Source: Plazaster borealis (lineage: Eukaryota > Echinodermata > Asteroidea > Forcipulatida > Labidiasteridae). Taken from it: a DNA stretch of 64,000 nt. The position numbers and the translations under genes were made by a program. The notes under the pieces were generated by a model. It did no database searches, was not told where the DNA came from, and saw only the letters and a list, made by a program, of their open reading frames with translations. This document shows, piece by piece, positions 18,601-25,088 of this stretch; within the stretch, counting starts at the first letter, position 1, and every line of letters starts with the position of its first letter. The stretch is taken from contig CM037466.1 in assembly GCA_021014325.1 (NCBI GenBank), positions 13,728,765 through 13,792,764 on the forward strand. The letters run 5' to 3'.

Positions 18601-21172
18601 GCTCCACTTCTCGCGTCCGGTGTGGAAAACAACGGTGTTCTGTCCGTCTATGTGATAACCGACGTGCACCCAATTTTAAACGGCACTTTCAACATCTCTG
18701 TTTGGTCGTGGTCAAGCCAGACCCCGCTGAAATCATGGCAGATCCCTTTCAAGCAGGTAAGACAAATGTAGGGGGCAGTTGTTGCCAGCCATTGAAGCCA
18801 TGTTTTCCTTTAAAATAAGAGGATTTTGGCTCAATTTTTCCCATTAGATTTCCTATAATCAGGGTTTCTCTACTAAGTCGAGATGCTTTATCATTTTTTT
18901 TTCTACTGCTCAGATTCCATACTTGTTTCCAGCCGTAGATTACTGACCAGGCGTGTGATTTCTCAGAAATGTTTATGATTTTAGGATTTTCTAAAAAAAT
19001 CTCCTTATGCCTTCAAATTTTCTTGAGCAAAGTAAAGCAATCACCAAAGAGAGAAAGAAATAGTAGTGTCCAAAGCTTTAGTTTTATATTTCTGATGATG
19101 CATAGAGTCTATATAAACCTCCTGAATTGTAACATCTGGGCGGGGGAACCTAGTCGTGCAAACTATTTTCAGGAATTTTCAGAGACATTAAATCTCACCC
19201 CTGTTACACTTGGTTTAATGTTAATAGAAATGAACCTTGAACCTTGACCCAACAGAAGAGTGAGGTCAGTCACTAAAAGGCAACATTTTATGCCACCCTC
19301 TATGATGCCAGTCCGCAGTCCCATCCCAGTTCCCCCTTTACATCCAGGTCTAATTCAATGTTTTCATTCCTCCCCAAACAGCATGTCCGGCAATCTGCAG
19401 TGGCGCACTATGTTCGAAAAACGGCAGACATGTTGTTGGAAGCTAACTGTCCGAAGAGAGAGGCGTGCTTCTTAACGCTCCAAGTCACTGGCATCACACC
19501 ATCTTTAACGTCACCCTTAAACCCTTACTTCTTAACATCGTTCATCACGGCTGTGGGACTGAAAAAACCTCACATTTCTGTAAGTCATTGAAAGTAAAGT
19601 CATGGCGTGTCGCGGCCGAGCGGTTAAGAGCAACGAACTCAAGCTCTGATCAGCAGAGTGTGGGTTCGAGACCCGGTCTTGACACTTGTGTCCTTAAGCA
19701 AGACACTTAACCATTATTGCTTCGTCTTTTGGATGGGACGTAAAACCGTAGGTCCTGTGTGTTGTTATTAAAACTATCAATGCACGTAAAAGATCCCAGT
19801 ACACACTTATCGCAAAGAGAAGGGGTTCACTTGTGTGTATGGCAGTGCGTTTATCTTCAATCGTTTGAAGGCTGCACTCAAAGGAATAATAAGAAGAAGA
19901 ATTAGGTTAAATTTCACTTTCAAATTTGTTCCACTATTTTTCGATGCAGCAATAAGGTCTGTCCTTTCTTTAAAAATGGATGTACAGATAAAACCATTAG
20001 TGTGAGATGGAACTTTGTTGTGGGAACTGGGCTCAATTTTATCGCTTTGCTCACTGCAGCATTCTGCGCATACTGTTCTTAGAATCACGCACTTTACAGG
20101 GCGCAGTAAGCACAGAATTCTGCGGTGAGCAGCGCCATGAAATTGGGCCATGGTTGCATGTTCAGAGAATGTCAAATGCAATCTTTTCCTCAGACTGAGC
20201 TCCTAACGTATCAGTCAGGGCTTGAATTTTTGGTAAAAATTCCTCAAGACCGCAGGGCTTGTAGCTGAAAGTTTTTACTGGACCAGAATTTATTTTACAA
20301 GACCAGTATCTAAATGAGAAAGAACTTCCTACAACGTTTAACATATAAACTGTTTTAAATTTGAACAAACACTAAGGGAAGATTTATCTTAGTCTTATAG
20401 ATGAGTGTACTTTGATACTCGACAGAATTGAAAGATATTTACAATGACTCAAAGTCAACATCTGAACATCATTTTTTGTTAATTTAAAGATAATTAGACA
20501 GAGAGGTGTTATTATTCAATTGAAAAACACAAGACAGTCAGGTCTGGTCCTGAGTTTACACGACCAAAGGTATATTCATTTGCCTCGGGCCTGCCGCCAG
20601 TAAAAAATTCTAGCCCTGCTGTCATACTGATGAAAGTTGTGTTATTTTGTTTTGCCCCCCAGTATGCTGTCGAGCAAAGTGAAGGAGACCCTTAAACATA
20701 ATTGTTTTATTTATTTAAGATAGTTTAACAGAGAGGTAATATTATTCAATTGAGAAAGACAGACGGACTTGTCCGGTCCTGAGTTTACTGGTCGAAAGGT
20801 AAAATCACTGGCCTCAATTTAAGATAGTTTAACAGAGAGGTAATATTATTCAATTGAAAAAGACAGACGGACTTGTCGTGTAAAATTTGAGTCCGGTGTC
20901 ATACTGATGAAAGTTGTGTCCTTTTTTTTGCCCCCCAGTATGCTGTCAGGCAAAGTGGAGGAGACACTTTCTCAGTCCAGTTGCATAGCCAAGCCATTGC
21001 TCCCTTCGTCTGGCTGGAAGCTCCAGGAATCCAGGGATGCTTCTCTGACAACGGCTTCCTGATGGTAGACGAGTCGCACACAGTGGAATTCTATGCATGG
21101 ACGTCAACGACTTTGGAAGCACTGAAGCAGTCCCTCACTGTGAAGTCACTCTTGGATATTTATAACCACTAA
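6515..21172 (+). CDS. MANBA: Lysosomal beta-mannosidase, complete (16 coding exons, 886 aa)
   Basis: Glycoside hydrolase family 2 enzyme that removes the last beta-linked mannose from N-glycan-derived oligosaccharides in lysosomes. Coding exons are 6515-6623, 7709-7855, 8531-8679, 9064-9266, 9932-10005, 10356-10531, 11671-11839, 12234-12538, 13580-13659, 14853-15040, 15880-16059, 16868-16965, 17996-18140, 18551-18756, 19382-19579 and 20939-21172. All phases join, giving 886 residues, close to the ~880 usual for animals. Residues 1-20 form a signal peptide ([12 protein letters not shown]). Family motifs include [42 protein letters not shown], the acid/base in WSANNENE (Glu462), the nucleophile in [10 protein letters not shown] (Glu557) and [15 protein letters not shown]. 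Asn77 (NWT) is a glycosylation sequon. I see no break; it should be functional. ATG 6515 is chosen because it begins the signal peptide. Confidence 0.96.
6668..7350 (+). mobile_element. Palindromic element family E, copy 1, interrupted by a family F element
   Basis: Starts TTAAAGAGGGTCTCCAAGG and ends near 'gacctgagacccctcttca', matching the full copy at 16999-17495. After 'gtgatgcactcat' the sequence is interrupted by a family F insertion (6714-6861) and resumes at 'tttccaaaagatagagtcc'. Confidence 0.75.
6714..6861 (-). mobile_element. Family F MITE nested in family E, with ACTCAT duplication
   Basis: The ends CAGGCCTTGAATT and AATTCCAGGACTG are inverted. ACTCAT flanks both sides (6708-6713 and 6862-6867), as expected for a target-site duplication. 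The core includes 'ggcaccaaggccaagacc', recognisable in the copies at 11849, 15220, 21245 and 48600. Confidence 0.75.
7709..7855 (+). CDS. MANBA: MANBA exon 2 (residues 37-85)
   Basis: Sugar-binding jelly-roll domain. Contains [10 protein letters not shown] and [20 protein letters not shown], the conserved GH2 N-terminal motif, with the Asn77 glycosylation sequon. Acceptor gattgcag, donor AGTG|GTAAGA, phase 1 to phase 1. Confidence 0.93.
8070..8490 (+). mobile_element. Repeat family W, copy 1
   Basis: Begins 'gactggcataattcagtca', with 'ctgagggactgtgagtgac' and then 'tgctgttcactgttcaca', 'ggtgatgcaaatctcatgc' and 'ccaaccagaatag'. The same order occurs at 60455-61435, where the element is interrupted twice. 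Here it ends about 40 bp before MANBA exon 3. Confidence 0.6.
8531..8679 (+). CDS. MANBA: MANBA exon 3 (residues 86-135)
   Basis: Encodes [20 protein letters not shown] and [15 protein letters not shown], the 'enzyme-fold' strands conserved in beta-mannosidases. Acceptor taattatcag, donor AAG|GTCTGT, ending in phase 0. Confidence 0.93.
8712..8830 (+). mobile_element. Family G element, truncated copy
   Basis: 'agggctcgaatttggagag', 'ctgcagggcttgtagct' and 'ttattttacaagaccagaat' match the left part of the full copy at 20215-20619. It lies just after MANBA exon 3. Confidence 0.6.
9064..9266 (+). CDS. MANBA: MANBA exon 4 (residues 136-202)
   Basis: Encodes [20 protein letters not shown] and [20 protein letters not shown], the RKxQxxxxWDWGP signature of the family. 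Acceptor caccattag, donor ATTTG|GTGAGT; the split Trp codon is completed in exon 5. Confidence 0.94.
9932..10005 (+). CDS. MANBA: MANBA exon 5 (residues 203-227)
   Basis: A 74 nt exon: the completed Trp, then [20 protein letters not shown]. Acceptor ttctttcag, donor ACTG|GTATGA. It matches the family's WKDVRIE strand leading into the first Ig-like domain. Confidence 0.92.
10100..10160 (+). repeat. Half copy of short palindrome family J
   Basis: 'ccttcgagaaaaactctgc', 'ttgggtcgaaacgtcagg' and 'ccattaactac' match one arm of the palindrome at 34881-35007. Confidence 0.55.
10356..10531 (+). CDS. MANBA: MANBA exon 6 (residues 228-286)
   Basis: Immunoglobulin-like beta-sandwich region ([20 protein letters not shown], then [10 protein letters not shown]). 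Less conserved than the barrel exons, as usual for this domain. Acceptor ttatttccag, donor AAG|GTATAA, phase 0 end. Confidence 0.9.
10769..10868 (+). repeat. Short tandem duplication in MANBA intron 6
   Basis: 'ggggacttct(c/a)gttattaac' and 'ttcactgccgcagagt' occur twice, about 59 bp apart. Both copies contain a 'gccgcag' that looks like a splice acceptor but opens no useful frame. Confidence 0.6.
11228..11262 (+). repeat. Interstitial telomere-like tract
   Basis: About six imperfect CCTAA/CCCTAA units ('cctaaccctaaccctaacg'), matching the animal telomere repeat on the C-rich strand. It lies 50 bp left of the foldback element. Confidence 0.7.
11313..11581. mobile_element. Near-perfect foldback element, 269 bp
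   Basis: Arms of about 115 bp (11313-11428 and 11465-11581) are inverted copies with only a few differences. Both start from CGTCGGCTCAGAACTATAAG and run through 'taatggacaaaaggtc' and 'aaaagagtaaataaaat'. The spacer is only ~40 nt. Outer sequence 'gttccgacacccatag' and 'gataggggtgttgg' suggests that the inversion extends further in degraded form. Confidence 0.85.
11671..11839 (+). CDS. MANBA: MANBA exon 7 (residues 287-342)
   Basis: Encodes [20 protein letters not shown] and [13 protein letters not shown], matching the family's WWPxGxGxQ and FRTVELVE strands that lead into the TIM barrel. Acceptor cttgttacag, donor GTAG|GTAAGT, phase 1 end. Confidence 0.94.
11849..11960 (+). mobile_element. 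Family F MITE, partial copy
   Basis: 'ggcctggagttacacgg', 'ccatggcctctgttgccc' and 'ttggtgccccttcaaag'. It starts 10 bp after the exon 7 donor. Confidence 0.65.
12234..12538 (+). CDS. MANBA: MANBA exon 8: start of the TIM barrel (residues 343-444)
   Basis: Encodes [53 protein letters not shown] and AMYP, the most conserved segment of beta-mannosidase and part of the -1 mannose pocket. Acceptor ttccaaacag, donor CAG|GTATAA, ends in phase 0. Confidence 0.96.
13068..13475 (+). mobile_element. tRNA-derived SINE, family C, copy 1
   Basis: Head has an A-box-like 'tggccgagcggcaagcg' and a B-box-like 'gtgggttcgtgtcc', then the shared body 'cacttgtgtccttaagca', 'ttgcttcgtccttcgg' and 'gtaaaagaacccagaacac'. 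The tail contains 'caagcgccttgagcacctta', the stem seen in several other copies. Confidence 0.75.
13580..13659 (+). CDS. MANBA: MANBA exon 9: catalytic acid/base (residues 445-470)
   Basis: Encodes [20 protein letters not shown] then VALRQNW. Glu462 in the ANNENE motif is the general acid/base expected for GH2. The Ala in WSANNE replaces the Gly common in vertebrates. Acceptor ttcttgcag, donor ACTG|GTACGT, phase 2 end. Confidence 0.95.
13797..14330 (+). repeat. 266 bp tandem duplication in MANBA intron 9
   Basis: Two adjacent copies (13797-14062 and 14063-14330) start 'gttatcatagtgggggttcc' and share nearly every block to 'gaaatggtcagacctttg'. Differences are few, so the duplication is fairly recent. 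No coding content. Confidence 0.9.
14396..14783. repeat. Repeat family O, copy 1
   Basis: Shares 'cgtgcattgtcgcagatta', 'ggacaca' and 'acgaccttac'-like blocks in reverse orientation with 30808-31175. Both copies contain an inner palindrome ended by 'gcattgtcgcaga'. Open frames through it differ between copies and are not conserved. Confidence 0.55.
14853..15040 (+). CDS. MANBA: MANBA exon 10 (residues 471-533)
   Basis: Encodes [20 protein letters not shown] and [20 protein letters not shown], the family's 'SSPTNG' loop in the active-site face. Acceptor cataattgcag, donor GACG|GTGAGA, phase 1 end. Confidence 0.94.
15072..15222. mobile_element. Short palindromic MITE (150 bp)
   Basis: Inverted ends 'gggtagatttcacaaaa' and 'tttgtgaaatcgagccc', with internal inverted 'gttcttaagat' and 'acttaagatc'. 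A half copy is present at about 16323-16410. Confidence 0.65.
15223..15370 (-). mobile_element. Family F MITE copy
   Basis: Ends 'cctggaatttcatc' and 'gtaattccaggcctg', with the core 'ggcaccaaggccaagacc'. It abuts the preceding MITE. Confidence 0.7.
15628..15705 (-). repeat. tRNA-like SINE head, family D
   Basis: On the minus strand: 'tagctcagttggtcgagag' (A box) and 'ggttcaaatcccgctctag' (B box), followed by 'tcaatttttctttagttcaa'. The same arrangement is present at 21560 and 36568. The anticodon arm and acceptor stem do not pair well, so it is not called a tRNA gene. Confidence 0.6.
15745..15832 (+). repeat. Hairpin-tail repeat, family H
   Basis: 'cttatacagcgctttatcac' and 'gtatcaaagcgctcaata' form a short hairpin preceded by an (ATA)n tract. 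The same unit forms the 3' tail of the SINE at 39350-39800. Confidence 0.6.
15880..16059 (+). CDS. MANBA: MANBA exon 11: catalytic nucleophile (residues 534-593)
   Basis: Encodes [20 protein letters not shown] then [16 protein letters not shown]; Glu557 of SEYG is the expected nucleophile. It ends with SMHRQHHQN. Acceptor ccgtgacag, donor AATG|GTAAGA, phase 1 to phase 1. Confidence 0.96.
16467..16852 (+). mobile_element. TTAA-ended MITE, family A, ending 15 bp from MANBA exon 12
   Basis: Starts TTAATGCAGGGTACAC and ends 'attaccaaaagcctTTAA'. Internal blocks 'cccaacatatgcataaaa' and 'tgggctcaattggtcatc' match the other copies. Only 15 bp ('atgaatattcatcag') separates it from exon 12. Confidence 0.75.
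16868..16965 (+). CDS. MANBA: MANBA exon 12 (residues 594-626)
   Basis: Encodes [20 protein letters not shown] then [10 protein letters not shown]. The acceptor (gaatattcatcag) lacks a normal pyrimidine tract, because a MITE lies directly upstream. Donor CAG|GTACAA, ends in phase 0. Confidence 0.9.
16999..17495. mobile_element. Palindromic element family E, full copy
   Basis: Inverted arms of ~130 bp: TTAAAGAGGGGCTCCAAGG, 'tttgtgatgcactcat', 'ctcacgctaaaatgg' on the left, and 'aacgtgaggttagaaac', 'gagtgcatcacaagactg', 'ttggagcccctcaTTAA' on the right. 497 bp, in MANBA intron 12. No long open frame. Confidence 0.85.
17590..17892 (+). repeat. Diverged ~115 bp tandem repeat, about 2.5 units
   Basis: Three occurrences of 'aggagggttga', each preceded by 'ccacagtgga'/'ccatattgga' and 'gatattaaatggtc'-like blocks; two are followed by 'gcattcaccaca'. 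Older than the duplication at 13797. Confidence 0.75.
17996..18140 (+). CDS. MANBA: MANBA exon 13 (residues 627-674)
   Basis: Encodes [18 protein letters not shown] and [20 protein letters not shown], the YWQLND motif at the C-terminal edge of the barrel that contacts substrate. Acceptor caattccag, donor ATTG|GTGGGT, phase 1 end. Confidence 0.96.
18326..18502. mobile_element. Palindromic MITE, family S
   Basis: Inverted ends 'atagaccttatgca' and 'tgtataaggtctat'. Internal 'gagggcgccctactcaaatg' recurs at 29270-29345, which is half a copy. It ends 48 bp before exon 14. Confidence 0.7.
18551..18756 (+). CDS. MANBA: MANBA exon 14 (residues 675-743)
   Basis: Encodes [20 protein letters not shown] then [11 protein letters not shown] and [16 protein letters not shown], the first C-terminal beta-sandwich. 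Acceptor tccacctcag, donor CAG|GTAAGA, phase 0 end. Confidence 0.94.
19382..19579 (+). CDS. MANBA: MANBA exon 15 (residues 744-809)
   Basis: Encodes [33 protein letters not shown] and [20 protein letters not shown]. The family alignment continues (Cys-x-x-x-x-x-Cys, then NYHFL-like). Acceptor ccccaaacag, donor TCT|GTAAGT, phase 0 on both sides. Confidence 0.92.
19603..19890 (+). mobile_element. tRNA-derived SINE, family C, copy 2
   Basis: A box 'tggccgagcggttaagag'-like, B box 'gggttcgagaccc', then the shared body to 'aagagaaggggttcac'. It starts 23 bp after the exon 15 donor. Confidence 0.75.
20030..20152. mobile_element. Short palindromic repeat related to family B
   Basis: 'gggctcaattttatcgc' and 'gcgccatgaaattgggcc' are inverted ends bounding ~120 bp, with internal inverted 'gctcactgcagcattctg' and 'gaattctgcggtgagc'. 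Confidence 0.55.
20215..20619 (+). mobile_element. Family G element, full copy
   Basis: Ends 'agggcttgaatttttgg' and 'aaaaattctagccct' are inverted. The body matches 46098-46495 and, in part, 8712-8830. Its right end adjoins the duplicated splice-acceptor segment. Confidence 0.7.
20620..20980 (+). repeat. MANBA: Tandem duplication carrying a MANBA exon 16 splice acceptor
   Basis: 'catactgatgaaagttgtg', a T-rich tract, 'ccccccag', then TATGCTGTC(G/A)(A/G)GCAAAGT occur twice, at 20622-20695 and 20900-20980. Between them, 'agacagacggacttgtc' and 'gtaatattattcaattga' are also repeated. The upstream copy keeps only about 30 nt of exon sequence. Confidence 0.85.
20663..20695 (+). pseudogene. MANBA: Decoy partial copy of MANBA exon 16
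   Basis: Behind an intact 'ttttgccccccag' acceptor lie ten codons, [10 protein letters not shown], then TAA in the same phase as true exon 16 ([10 protein letters not shown]...). If spliced from exon 15 this would end the protein about 67 residues early. Whether it is used cannot be told from sequence. Confidence 0.7.
20939..21172 (+). CDS. MANBA: MANBA exon 16, terminal (residues 810-886)
   Basis: Encodes [35 protein letters not shown] and [16 protein letters not shown], then TAA. 'FSDNGFLM' is the conserved C-terminal signature. Acceptor ttttgccccccag. A close AATAAA lies at 21191 and a later one at 22513. Confidence 0.96.
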   Translation, partial: YAVRQSGGDTFSVQLHSQAIAPFVWLEAPGIQGCFSDNGFLMVDESHTVEFYAWTSTTLEALKQSLTVKSLLDIYNH

Positions 21173-21244
21173 GAATAATAATACTGTAATAATAAAACAA
21201 TAAGGGTCATCATCGTCATCGTCATAGATTATGCTTATAAAGCG

Positions 21245-21417
21245 CATGCCTGGAATGTTACGGAAGCTACGGAGGCCATGGCTTCTGTTGCCCTGGTCTT
21301 GGCCTTGGTGCCCCTTCAATAGTTTCGCATAGACGTCAAGATTTTCTAATGGAAGTGCCCCCAGTAAAATCAAAATGGCCTTGCCCTCTCAAAGATGAAA
21401 TTCTCGGCCTGAAAGCA
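21245..21417 (+). mobile_element. Family F MITE in MANBA 3' UTR
   Basis: Ends 'tgcctggaatgttac' and 'gaaattctcggcctg'; core 'tcttggccttggtgcccc'. AAAGCGC on the left and AAAGCAC on the right may be a diverged target-site duplication. Confidence 0.65.
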
Positions 21418-21534
21418 CTTTCCATCCATGACTGGATCTCAAGGCGCTGTACAAATTAAAACAGCACCAAACAAAAGGATGAAATAATCAATGAGCCTTA
21501 ACAGTTTCCAGTAATAAACCACAAGGCAAAGTGA

Positions 21535-21790
21535 CTGGGTAAAATTTTAAAAAAATTGGTTGAACAAAGAAAAATTGAGTAGAGCGAGACTTGAACCTGC
21601 GACCTCAGGATTAACGTTCTGGTGCAACTACCAATTGAGCTATCTAGCCCGCCCGTTGTCATATGTGGGTCGATGTGGCTGGCTACCAAAGGTGCCCTTG
21701 CATGCCTGTGGCTTGACCACGTTGTAGCGGCAGCGTTCGTATTTCAGCTGCCAGGAAGGACGATTAGCCTTCCCCCAAATTAAAATTAGT
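21535..21790 (-). mobile_element. Element with tRNA-like 3' module, family D
   Basis: On the minus strand: 'gggggaaggctaatcgtcc', 'aggcatgcaagggcacc', 'tagccagccacatcgaccc', then the tRNA-like 'gatagctcaattgg' and 'aggttcaagtctcgctctac'. A fragment of its 5' part is at 54275-54405. Confidence 0.6.
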
Positions 21791-22582
21791 GCTATTTTCT
21801 TGACTTTGCCAGTTTTTCAGAGGAAGATATTTATGTGGATGATTGACAATGGTATTAACTCTAAAACCATGGAGCTTTGGGATTGGAACTAATTTTCTTC
21901 TTTGAGTAAAACTCTTGTACTTTAATTTGTCTTTCAAAAGGACTTAATTTACTGATTATTGGAGCGAGGTTTGCCGTGGTGAAACCACTATGGATGGGCA
22001 AACCATTGTGCTCAGTGTTTTGTTTTATTAGTTTGTGCTTTCTGTTTCACTTGAAATGTGTGTTTCGTTTTTCTTTGAAAAAGAAAAAAAACAATCAATT
22101 TCAATTTAAATATTGTAATCTCTGTCTACTTAAGTCTGTTTCTATATCAAGCGCAAACAATGTATCTGTTTTGTATCTGTTTATAAAACTCATTTAATAC
22201 TGTTATATGATGTATTTTGCTGAAAATATTGCTTTTACTAGAATGTCGTGGATGAGTGGTCTGGCTGTCTTAATCTAAGAAATATTTCACCCTTTGTTAA
22301 AATTAAGTACAGTTTCTGTAATTTATGTTGATGATGTGAATGAGAAATCTATGCAGATTATTTTTTATTATTATAGCTTTGTGTCTTGGTGGGAAGGCCT
22401 TTCCCATTTATGATTGTTCAACAATTTCAAAATGCAAAATGTAAACAGAAAAAATTTTTTTCTTAGCTTTCCCTCAAAGGTTATTTTTTGTATTTGATTG
22501 TACAAAGAATCAAATAAACTAATAATGTATACTCAATTAAATGGTTGATATTATTTGTGTTTTACCCATTCACCAATGTTTT

Positions 22583-22957
22583 TTAAAGGCACTGAACACG
22601 TATGGTAATTGTCAAAGACCAGTGTTCTCACTTGGTGTATCCCAACATATGCATAAAATAACAAGCCTGTGAAAATTTGGGCTCAATTGGTCATCGAAGT
22701 TGCAAGAAAGTGATGAAAGAAAAAACACTCTTGTTGTACAAATTTGTGTGCTTTCAGATAGGAATAAAAACTTCTTGCAAGAAGTTTTTATTATTTTAAT
22801 GAGAAATTACCTCTTTCTCAAAAACTACGTTACTTCAGAGGGAGTCGTTTCCTACAATGTTTTATACTATCAACGGCTCTCCGTTGCTTGTTACCAAGTC
22901 AGTTTTTATGCTAATATTTGTTTTGAGTCGTTACCAAACGTGTACGATGCACTGTAT
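22583..22957 (+). mobile_element. TTAA-ended MITE, family A, with perfect central hairpin
   Basis: Starts TTAAAGGCACTGAACACG; the right end has lost its TTAA. At 22763-22792 is a perfect 30 bp palindrome whose half is AATAAAAACTTCTTG. The same palindrome is intact at 45764-45793. Confidence 0.8.
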
Positions 22958-23229
22958 TCGGTACTTTCCTGTTGCACATGCATGTTATTCGGGTGGGATT
23001 CGATAATGAGTATTTATAAAGCGCCTTAGATCAAAGCGCTTCACAGTGAACCTAGAACCTCTAAACAGAAATAGAAAAGAGGAAGGTTTTGATAAGTTTT
23101 TTTTTAAAGTCTGAATTGAAAAAGAGTCTCTGATGTGAACAGGGAGTTTGTTCCATTCCCTGGGGCCAGCTGAGGAAAAGGCCTAAGCAGATGTAAAAAA
23201 TTGGGGTACCCATCTGCTAAAATATAGGC

Positions 23230-23410
23230 TATAAACTGCCTTTTAGTTCCCGGGCAATCTTGGTGGCATTTAGACAGCTGCTCTAAAATGGCAAAGGTCG
23301 TGGGTTCGAATCCCACCCGAGTAATATGCTTATAGATTTGTCACAGGACTGGGGGAAAGCACCGAATATACTGTGCTTAACACACATTGGAGTATGGGTA
23401 AAACACAAAT
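23230..23410 (+). mobile_element. tRNA-derived SINE of a second type
   Basis: B box 'gtgggttcgaatcccacc' is followed by 'cgagtaatatgc', 'tcacaggactgggggaaag' and 'acacacattggagtatggg'. The A-box half is degraded. Only copy seen here. Confidence 0.55.
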
Positions 23411-24299
23411 AATAATTGGTACCCTGATGCAAATTTAACATCTATTAAATACATGTTTTATATGGGTCGGGACAACATTTTGAAAATGTTTAGTAATGAC
23501 ATTATTAATAGAAAAGTATCAAGATTTTAGTAAAATTTTCTTTGAAGATGTGTTGATTCATAAAATAATCAAAGATTTGATTTGTATTTCTGTAATAAAT
23601 ATTATAAAGAAGCGAAAAACAAACATTGTGTCTGTTGTGTGAACTATTAATTGACTTTTCTTGTACAGTTTATATTTTTTTGCCTTGATGTTCCAATAGA
23701 ACATCTGTGATTTATTGTGAAGTGGGAACCCCCGGGTATATGGTGTAAGTGCCACAAGGGTTCTCCACCAGTCATTCTCCCCACCCTCAAATTTCGGCTC
23801 AGATGAGGTTTGCCTGCCTATGTGCCGGTCCGTACGTTCTCAATGCAGTGTACCAAGATGGAGCCCAGCCACCCCGGCCCCACCCTAAAAATGCACCTGT
23901 GCGAAATGAACTTAAGTTATATTAAAGGCAATTTTTGTGAGAGCAATTTTGTTTCACTGTTCATTTTATGGCTACCCGCCAAATATGCTAAGAAAAAAAG
24001 ATGATAATTTGTTCATGTTTATAATGTATTATTGCTGATCTAAACAACACAGGCGTTTATTAGGAAACAAAAACGTGTCATTTGTCAATGACATTTTGTT
24101 GTGGAGTAAACCCCTTTAAAGTTAGTGTGGGTGGACTTTGGCAATATCACTAAATAGTATGGCGCCGTAAACACGCCTCGAGGTTACAAGTATTCTCGTT
24201 ATCGAAGTCAGGGTTTTGACCCTTCCTAAAGGTCGCGTAAAGTTGTTAGACTTGTCACGCATAGCGAACATTCTTGATCGTCTAGTCATTTCTTAGCAG

Positions 24300-24448
24300 C
24301 ACTGCTGTTTCACGACGACTCCAGCATCGAGACAGCTAATCTACACTTGACTTCTGGGAATTAAATACAATAATTTTAATCTATCCAGGCAGGACGATTT
24401 TGGACTGGGTTTGGGATCTTTTTCTACAACGTAAAGACTGTAGTTCAC
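24300..24448 (+). other. LPP: Probable non-coding first exon and promoter of the LIM gene
   Basis: A CpG-bearing stretch ends in a strong donor, TTCACG|GTAAGT, at 24448. The next coding exon (36773) needs an upstream exon because it begins at an acceptor 14 nt before its ATG. No ATG in the right phase is evident here. The start at about 24300 is a guess. Confidence 0.35.
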
Positions 24449-25025
24449 GGTAAGTGTAAAATCAAACTAAAGACACTTACGGTGTTCATACTCAACGGGT
24501 TGTGTGTGTGTGTACGGTGACCATCACTCATCAGTCAAACTGGAAAACGCTGTTTAAAATCTTACCCTTGCTCTTTTATGATGTGGTGAATAACATATGA
24601 TGATGACATTTTGACAGTACGTACTTGTTTAATCAATTGCAGAGCCGTTTCTAATCAATTAAAGGATGATGCTTTTTTAACATAGATAGAGATAGGCCTA
24701 CTACAAGGCCTAGTACTACTTTGTCAAATCATGGAGGAAGGAAATATTGAAAATGGTCTTGCAATTGCAAGTTGCAGCAATTTGTAAAGTGAAATTAGGC
24801 AGTAAACTAACCTTAAATTTTTTAAAAATCTGCGGTCTTAGCTATTTTCAAGTAAAATATTATAAGTTGTTGTAATTCACGAGCTGTCGAGTCAACCATT
24901 TTGTTATTTTGTGTTTCATGCTTCTTTGTCCCCACCCCTTTTTGTTTACTTTCTTAGTTTCTTGTACTGTAGAACAAAAAGTGTAGGCCTACATTGTATA
25001 AGTAGTTGTGCTCAGGCTACTTCTG

Positions 25026-25088
25026 TCCTAGAGCCCCTAGGTTCGTTCCGCTATCGTCTAGCGGAACGAACCTCATGTAGTTCTAGGA
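25026..25088 (+). other. Stable hairpin, 15 bp perfect stem plus 7 bp outer stem
   Basis: AGGTTCGTTCCGCTA (25039-25053), loop TCGTC, TAGCGGAACGAACCT (25059-25073). TCCTAGA and TCTAGGA pair outside an internal loop. The size resembles a microRNA precursor, but the stem is interrupted; no family is recognised. Confidence 0.6.

Larger units (their letters stand above)
21173..22540 (+). other. MANBA: Probable MANBA 3' UTR
   Basis: Non-coding, U-rich DNA from the stop to the signal AATAAA at 22513-22518. A second signal at 21191-21196 lies only 19 nt after the stop. If the distal site is used, the UTR contains a family F MITE (21245-21417) and a tRNA-like SINE (21560-21790). The ends are inferred. 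Confidence 0.5.
22541..24300. other. Intergenic interval between MANBA and the LIM gene
   Basis: Contains a family A MITE (22583-22957), a hairpin-tail fragment (23005-23050) and a tRNA-derived SINE (23230-23410). The rest is AT-rich with no open frame of note. CpGs become more frequent from about 24.15 kb, leading into the probable LIM-gene promoter. Confidence 0.5.

Noticed and set aside
22700..23029. Conserved 76-110 codon frame found at 540, 22700 and 45442
   Set aside because: It lies wholly inside family A MITEs; the complete copy at 60685 has it frameshifted, and older copies lose it. Similarity reflects recent copying, not coding selection.
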